64,000 nucleotides of DNA, taken from NCBI RefSeq assembly GCF_964355755.1, contig NC_092674.1, forward strand, positions 28,198,001-28,262,000, written 5' to 3'. The first letter of the stretch is position 1; each line of letters opens with the position of its first letter. The notes under the pieces were generated by a model. The model worked only from the letters and a program-made list of their open reading frames with translations. It was not told where the DNA came from and made no database searches. Both the position numbers and the translations under genes were made by a program. The stretch comes from Antedon mediterranea. Its lineage: Eukaryota; Echinodermata; Crinoidea; Comatulida; Antedonidae. Positions 58,376-64,000 of the stretch are shown piece by piece.

Positions 58376-58975
58376 CAGGGCCGTAGCCAGGATCTGTCAA
58401 GGGGGGGTTCGGACACTAAATATTTGGGTCAATGTGAACTACAGTACTTGATACCATAGATATTATAGTGTAAAATATTAATATTCACTATAATCCTCTA
58501 TGATACATTATACTTCATAGTCACACATAAATACTGATGTACGTCGGAAGGCTATATACTTTATGCATGCTGCCTGACTGCCAGTGATCTAAACAATTAT
58601 AAGTACGCAGTTGTCTGGCAGTGTCCTTTGTACGAATCGTTCGTGCGCCAGCTCGCTATGAGACGCGTCAATATCATGTTACATGCAGGGACCAAACATT
58701 TATTTTTCAGGTTGAAATCGGCAATTCATTTGCAGCTTTTAGAAATTTACAGACACGTATCACTAGTTGACGCTCATACAGAGAAGAAGGTTCACGAACA
58801 AGTTTACGAATTTTTTAATTTACAAACAACTTTTTGTACTGTGGGGCACGTATTTGGAGGATTTTTGGAGATGAGGGTGAGGTATTGGGCATGTCGGGGA
58901 TGGGGGTTCGCAGTTGGTTAAGGGGGGGGGGGGGGTTCGCCCGAACCATAAAAAAACCCCCTGGCTACGGGCCTG
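58376..58975. mobile_element. Inverted-repeat element, 600 bp, related to the hAT-type element
   Basis: Ends CAGGGCCGTAGCCAGGAT and CCCTGGCTACGGGCCTG are inverted repeats, with G- and C-runs just inside. ATCAA lies directly outside both ends (58371-58375 and 58976-58980). The interior (GACGCGTCAATATCATGTTA, GTACTGTGGGGCACGTA) matches, in the opposite sense, the interior of 54980-56858 around 55740-55940 (GTGCCCCACGGTACAG, GAACATGATATCACG). The two therefore share an ancestor despite different ends. Confidence 0.7.
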
Positions 58976-59858
58976 ATCAACGTTTATATTTATAATAAAC
59001 AATACAAATTGTATACCCTGAGCTAAAATAAAATAAAGTTTTCGAGCTTATTCATTTCATCAACTGTTTAATATTCAGCCTAGCGTGACCGGGTACTCAA
59101 ACATGACCGAGGAAGAAGAGATTATCGTACAGCAGTACTCAGAACTTCACAAAGGAAAAGGTACTGCAGTATACTAATACCACAACGAGGCTCTATTGTA
59201 CGCTTGCGGTGACTGACGTGATCACAAACGGTAAACCACGACGCTTGAATATGATTGTATGTGGTTTTATGGTCCTGGTATGTGTATAGTACTGATATTT
59301 TAGTTATTATTGTATATTTATGGCTTCTGGAATGTCTTAACTACATGTTCATAGCTTTCAATTTATATATAGTAATTCTTACTTTATCTCCATTCGCAAA
59401 TTGCCTTCTAATTTAAAAAAAATATATAATGTGTACGTATTTCTTTCTGAAAGAGTTGGGTAATGTAAATTCATGGAAATTAAAAACAAACTGTTCTGTC
59501 CTCTATCAGAGCATTCGTTAGCGCCACCAGTGAATGTTTTAAAGGTTAAAACGGATTTGATATTGAGATCGCTGACCCTAGGGAAGCGTGACGTCATACG
59601 CCGTGTCATTCGTTGTTCCTCGAAAACACCCTACATTATCGATTTCCCTGAATAAAGTGTGGACTTGTCTTTCTAAACCGTATTTATTTTTAAGTATGGA
59701 GATATAATGGAAGTGGGGTATCCCGGAACCGACCAATCAAATCGCAGAACTGTATACGTTACAATAAGCTCTGTCTGAGTAATACATATTTAACGAGACA
59801 GAACGGATTCTACTACTAGCACAGGTAAACGTATGTTTATGTCAAACTAGTATTAATA
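58976..59858. other. Upstream region of P450 D
   Basis: A short frame at 59103 (MTEEEEIIVQQYSELHKGK) ends at a possible but weak donor (gtactg); it may be a non-P450 exon or chance. Otherwise no gene is seen. Confidence 0.35.
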
Positions 59859-62800
59859 ATGGCAGACGGTAGTGATGAAGACAAGAGGGTTATCCCTGGA
59901 CCCCGCCCAGCAGCCAGACTAGGTAATTTAAAGGACATAAAACCAAAAGCCCACTTAAGTTGGACAGAATGGTGTGCGGAGTATGGACCGGTGTGTCGAG
60001 TGGATCTGGGACCTCTCGGTGACAGTGTTTTACTGGGTAACTTCGATGTTATAAGGAAAGCCTTTGAAGACAATTCAGATGCATTTTCAGCACGTTTTGT
60101 TCTACCAATCGCTGAAAAGGATGGAACAAGAGGTAGGCTAATTATTCAGTCGGTTTTTACATCATTGTTGGGTTTAAGGAGGAATTAAGGGTGGGGTCAG
60201 ATGGGTGCAATATTGGTTATCAGTCGACCATCCCTTATTTAAATTACATTCACACTGATAGCATAATCCCGGTTAGATCACAGGTTAATAATATTTGAAA
60301 AAAGAGAGACTAAAAAGAAGATTCACAATCACAGAAAGTGAGTGAACGTGAGTACCGGAAGTAAAAATGTTCTAATGACAATACCCAGTGTAACGTACGT
60401 TGAGAGTCGATAAAATAAATAAAACAAATATTGTATATGGCTTACTATAATTCTAATGGTTTTGAATATATATCAGTCATTTTATTGATTTCCGCAATTT
60501 AATCTTTCGATCTAAGCCTACTCAACAATTTTATTTTGAATTTTAATATACTAAATCTGAAAGACTAAAGTTCTGTCTACACTATAAAAAATGATGTGAC
60601 AAAAAATGTGATGTGCCCATGGAATGAACTATTATTATGATGATCACTACCATATTTGGAAATATCACTGCCATATTTGAGAACATCAGTCAAACTAGTT
60701 TGATCGTGTAGACATTACAGTTTAAAGGAAGGAATAGGCCTAATGTATATAATATACTTATACTATATACAGTACTTGACTTAGATATACCGGACTTTTG
60801 TGTCTGATTATTGTGTTTAGCAATCGGAACTGTACCGGAACTTATAATATTCCGGATGGAAATATCAGTTTGTGTAGGCATTCAAGAATGGCATCTTACG
60901 GACACCACCCAATGCAATTTGCTAGCCTAGAATGAAAGAATATTTCTCCATTGTAAAACCAAATGTGTAGGCCTAAACATAAATGTTTGCGTCATCGACA
61001 AACTATTATAGGCCGTAAAATCAGGTTTATTACCGATATACTAATTGGGTGGGATGAGGTTGAGTAAACCCTAGCCTAAACACATTCTCACTTGTGTATG
61101 AACTGTGTATGCCAAAATATGCAAAAGCTATTTTTTACGATTTGCAGGGGTATATTTAACATCTAACATTACTGAGTCAGAACAATATAATTAGTTCCAC
61201 CAGGTTCCCTGGTTCCACAAAGCTTCGTTTCGACAGACGCAAGCGCAACTTTGGTAGGCCTACAGTAATTCAACCAATCGCGACTGATTATTCAAATCAG
61301 TTGCGTACAGCCTACGCCATTGTCATGCGTCCAATTGCAGACCAATCTGTATTATTATATATTATTTAAGTACAAACACAGTTCATGTTAGTATTTTGTC
61401 TGCCTACTGCACACACACTATATAATCCTTTCCTTTGTTATACAATATATAGGTACAATGACGTGGGAAAATAATGAAGTATTCGACAAACGCAGAGAAT
61501 TATTAACAACAGTCATGAAACAAGTGGACATTGAGAAATTGGCACGAAACGAGGCAACGGCAATCTGTGAAGTTCTAAACAAAAACAAGGATTCATCGTC
61601 TGATCTCGTTTATCGTCTGATGGAAGAAGCGAATTTAAACATGATATCAACGTTTTGTTTTCGACGAGAACAACGATGTCCCTACGATGACCCGAACTTT
61701 TGTGAATTAAAGAAACGTATCGGAGAAATGAATAAAAAACTGAAGAATTTGATGGCAGAACCAGCTAATTTGTTTCCAGTGTTGTGGGTTTTCTACTTCG
61801 GATTTCGAAGAGCGCGTAAAAACTTGCGTTGCCTTGTCGGCAAAGAGTTGGAGACGCACAAAGAAACGTTAGACGCGACCAGTGTACGGGATCTCATGGA
61901 TGGATACTTGACTAAGGCAGGTGGGATAGAGTTCCCCGCAGAAGAGTGTTTAGCTAACATAATGAACTTGATGGGAGCAACGATTACGCTTAAGAACACG
62001 TTTCAATGGCTTCTTTTACTTATCACCAAGCATCCAGAAGTTCAAACGAAGGTAAAATCTGGCTCCTACCCAGTGGCGTAAAGCCTAACTCAGACAGCAT
62101 CGTACAACGAGGCCCGACGTGTCGTCTTGATTCGTCGGTGCTGTCCGAGTTTGAAATAGCGTCGGGCGTAGTTTTTAAGACGTCGGGAAAACATTAAACA
62201 TGTTTTATTTCTCCCGACGAGACTACCCGTCGTACAACGCTGTCTGAGTAGCCCTTAACTTAACGCAGAGGCCCTGGGTGTTTTTAGTCCTTTTCGACAT
62301 ATTTTGATGCCTGTTTTACCTCTGGACACTGCTTAGGGGCCCTATAAGATCCGGGGCCCCTAGATTTAGCCGCTCATAGCCGTTACGCTACTGCTCCTCT
62401 ACCGGAATAATTTTTCCCTGCCTAGACAAGTATCATTATTAATCGTAGCGGGATGTACATATTTTATTTTCTAGATTCAAGATGAAGTAACGTCTGTGTT
62501 TGGTGACGACACACCAACGATGGCGAACGTTGACAAACTTCCGTACACAAACGCCACCATCTACGAAACGCTACGTTTTGCGTGCCCGGCGACGCAGTTT
62601 GTGCCGCACGCTACGCAAGCAGATGCTAAGTTCGAGGGTTACGACATCAAGAAAGATACCGTTGTATTTGCAAATATTTGGGGACCGCATCGTGATGCGA
62701 AATACTGGGATGAACCGGAGAAGTTCAACCCCGATCGGTTCTTGGACAGTGAAGGGAAACTTGATCTCAACAAAGAGTCTTACATACCCTTTGGACTAGG

Positions 62801-63595
62801 TTTGTATCATTTATAACTTATTACCAGTTGTACGCGTACAAAATGAATTAGTAATGTGACCAATCACGACGCGATAAATCGAATGAGCTGTCGTGATTGC
62901 TCAGCTCTCTTGTTGCGCCCGAGTAGTGGGAACACAGCTTTAAGCTACTTATTCACACCTTTCCGTTTGGTTAAATAATGGCAATCATTATTAATAAACA
63001 TACCATATCTCGTAACCATTTCCGACACGGCTTCCTATAGTGTTTTGATTGTAAAACCATTAAGGAAATGGTAAAACAATGTGATAGATAGTAAAATTAT
63101 CCGAATAGGCCTACCCTTTTTTGTATTATTCATTATCTACGCAACGTAAGAAAATGCCCTTCCAATAATAATTGTGTTTTCCCCCGCCTCATGCGTGAAA
63201 TCAAACCTGCGATGTTTGCAGCACTGTTGCGCTCGGCTCCCACTTGTGATTACGCAATACAGCACTTTCAATACGTCGTTGCGTTGCGTCGCTAGGGAAC
63301 CACGCTTAACAGGGAAATATTTGATTGGTCTAAAATTGTTTCAAAACGGAACGAGGCTGTGAAAAAAACATTTAATATTGATAATTATTTTGATTTTGAT
63401 TCAATTACAGGAAAAAGACGATGTCCAGGGGAGACGTACGCTAAAAACGCCATGTTCATCTTTCTTGCCAATATCTACCAACGTTATGGCTTCCAAGCGG
63501 TTGCTGGCGAAACGCTTCCAGACGTCGCCGACGGAGTTATAAATATCGGGCTTCATAACCCACCACCCTACAACCTGAAAATAGTGGTGCGGTAA
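59859..63595 (+). CDS. Cytochrome P450-like protein D, four coding exons
   Basis: Predicted 460 aa, the most diverged member of the cluster. Exons: 59859-60132, 61453-62051, 62475-62799, 63411-63595; phases as in A-C. It starts MADGSDEDKRVIPGPRPAAR, again reaching the proline hinge without a membrane anchor. K-helix ETLR, FNPDRF and heme loop FGLGKRRCPG are present. The I-helix is NLMGATITLKNT without the acid-alcohol pair, and the C-helix is NEVFDKRREL. A conserved internal motif RCPYDD, shared with C (and RCPYDN in B), seems typical of this subgroup. Coding sequence is more GC-rich than that of A-C (many CG codons), consistent with an older branch. It ends LKIVVR, shorter than the others. 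AATAAA is not evident close to the stop. Confidence 0.87.
60133..61452 (+). other. Intron 1 of P450 D with a MITE
   Basis: About 60568-60722 is a copy of the CTCTGTCTACACTATCAAAC family (GTTCTGTCTACACTATAAAA; TAGTTTGATCGTGTAGAC). TAGGCCTA-like words recur. No further gene. Confidence 0.55.
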
Positions 63596-64000
63596 AAGAA
63601 ATATATTACAGAACACATTTTGCGTACAAATATTGAGTACCGCGGTAGTAAGATGACAAAAATAATGCTTTACCGCAACTGCAGCGGATAAAACTACAAT
63701 ATTTATTAAAATTTGTCAAACGAAAATGATGATATAGACCTAACGAATATCAATTATAACATATAATATAATATGATATAATAATAATTAATTATAATTT
63801 ACTATGCTCTTCGAGTTCATAAGTTATAAGAACTTAAATTTTGAAACAATTTAGTTTCATGCAATACATATTACTATAAATTATATGCCTATAGCCAGAA
63901 AAATGAGGTTATCTCCGTGAAAAAATTATTTCTGTGTTGTAATTATGTTCAAGTTAAAAGGTCAGTAGGCCTATAAAGACTAGTTATGTAGGTAGGACTG
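63596..64000. other. P450 D 3' flank
   Basis: AT-rich, with TATAATATGATATAATAATA near 63760-63790. No feature recognised before the window ends. Confidence 0.4.

Overview
This window is eukaryotic genomic DNA. It is AT-rich, its genes are split by GT-AG introns, and it is crowded with inverted-repeat transposons and tandem repeats. The proteins are animal-type (HSPA4, NDFIP, DIS3, NUDT6, clan-2-like cytochrome P450). The frequent TAGGCCTA-like words and the families of short inverted-repeat elements suggest a marine invertebrate deuterostome, probably an echinoderm. That placement is an impression from sequence style and was not tested.

Layout. 1-1369: last two coding exons of an HSPA4/Hsp110-type chaperone (+). 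3533-9738: a complete six-exon NDFIP-like gene (+); its last intron holds a 1.9-kb array of a 16-bp unit. 9739-13515: intergenic, with a TTAA-flanked MITE and a 2-kb array of roughly 280-bp palindrome-rich repeats. 13516-33199 (-): a complete 21-exon DIS3 exosome nuclease gene (about 962 codons by my exon joins). Its 6.8-kb first intron contains, on the opposite strand, an apparently intact leucine-rich-repeat surface-protein gene (28705-30285), and next to that a broken partial copy of the same gene split by a nested transposon. Other DIS3 introns hold four tandem copies of part of exon 9 and a 5S-rRNA-derived SINE inserted into an older MITE. 33200-33868: a divergent promoter region shared with NUDT6 (33869-36393, +). 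39003-63595 (+): a tandem cluster of four apparently intact P450 genes (A-D), each with four coding exons in the same intron phases, plus an orphan last exon and a degraded exon-2 copy.

The P450 cluster is the most interesting biology. All four predicted proteins are short (about 460 aa) and start almost directly at the proline-rich hinge with no membrane anchor. All keep the K-helix ExxR and the FxxGxxxCxG heme-thiolate loop, but the I-helix acid-alcohol pair that normally supports O2 activation is absent, and the C-helix tryptophan appears replaced. This fits a soluble or atypical P450 group that may do rearrangement or isomerase chemistry, but function is inference. Gene C looks mosaic: its exon 3 is nearly A-like while its exon 2 is strongly divergent, which points to gene conversion.

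The same cluster is an insertion hot spot: a 3.76-kb TTAA-flanked element carrying a 12-copy array of about 130 bp, a 1.88-kb hAT-type non-autonomous element with an exact 8-bp target duplication, and a 600-bp inverted-repeat element related to it. Coordinates of splice sites were read by eye and could be off by one base in places.
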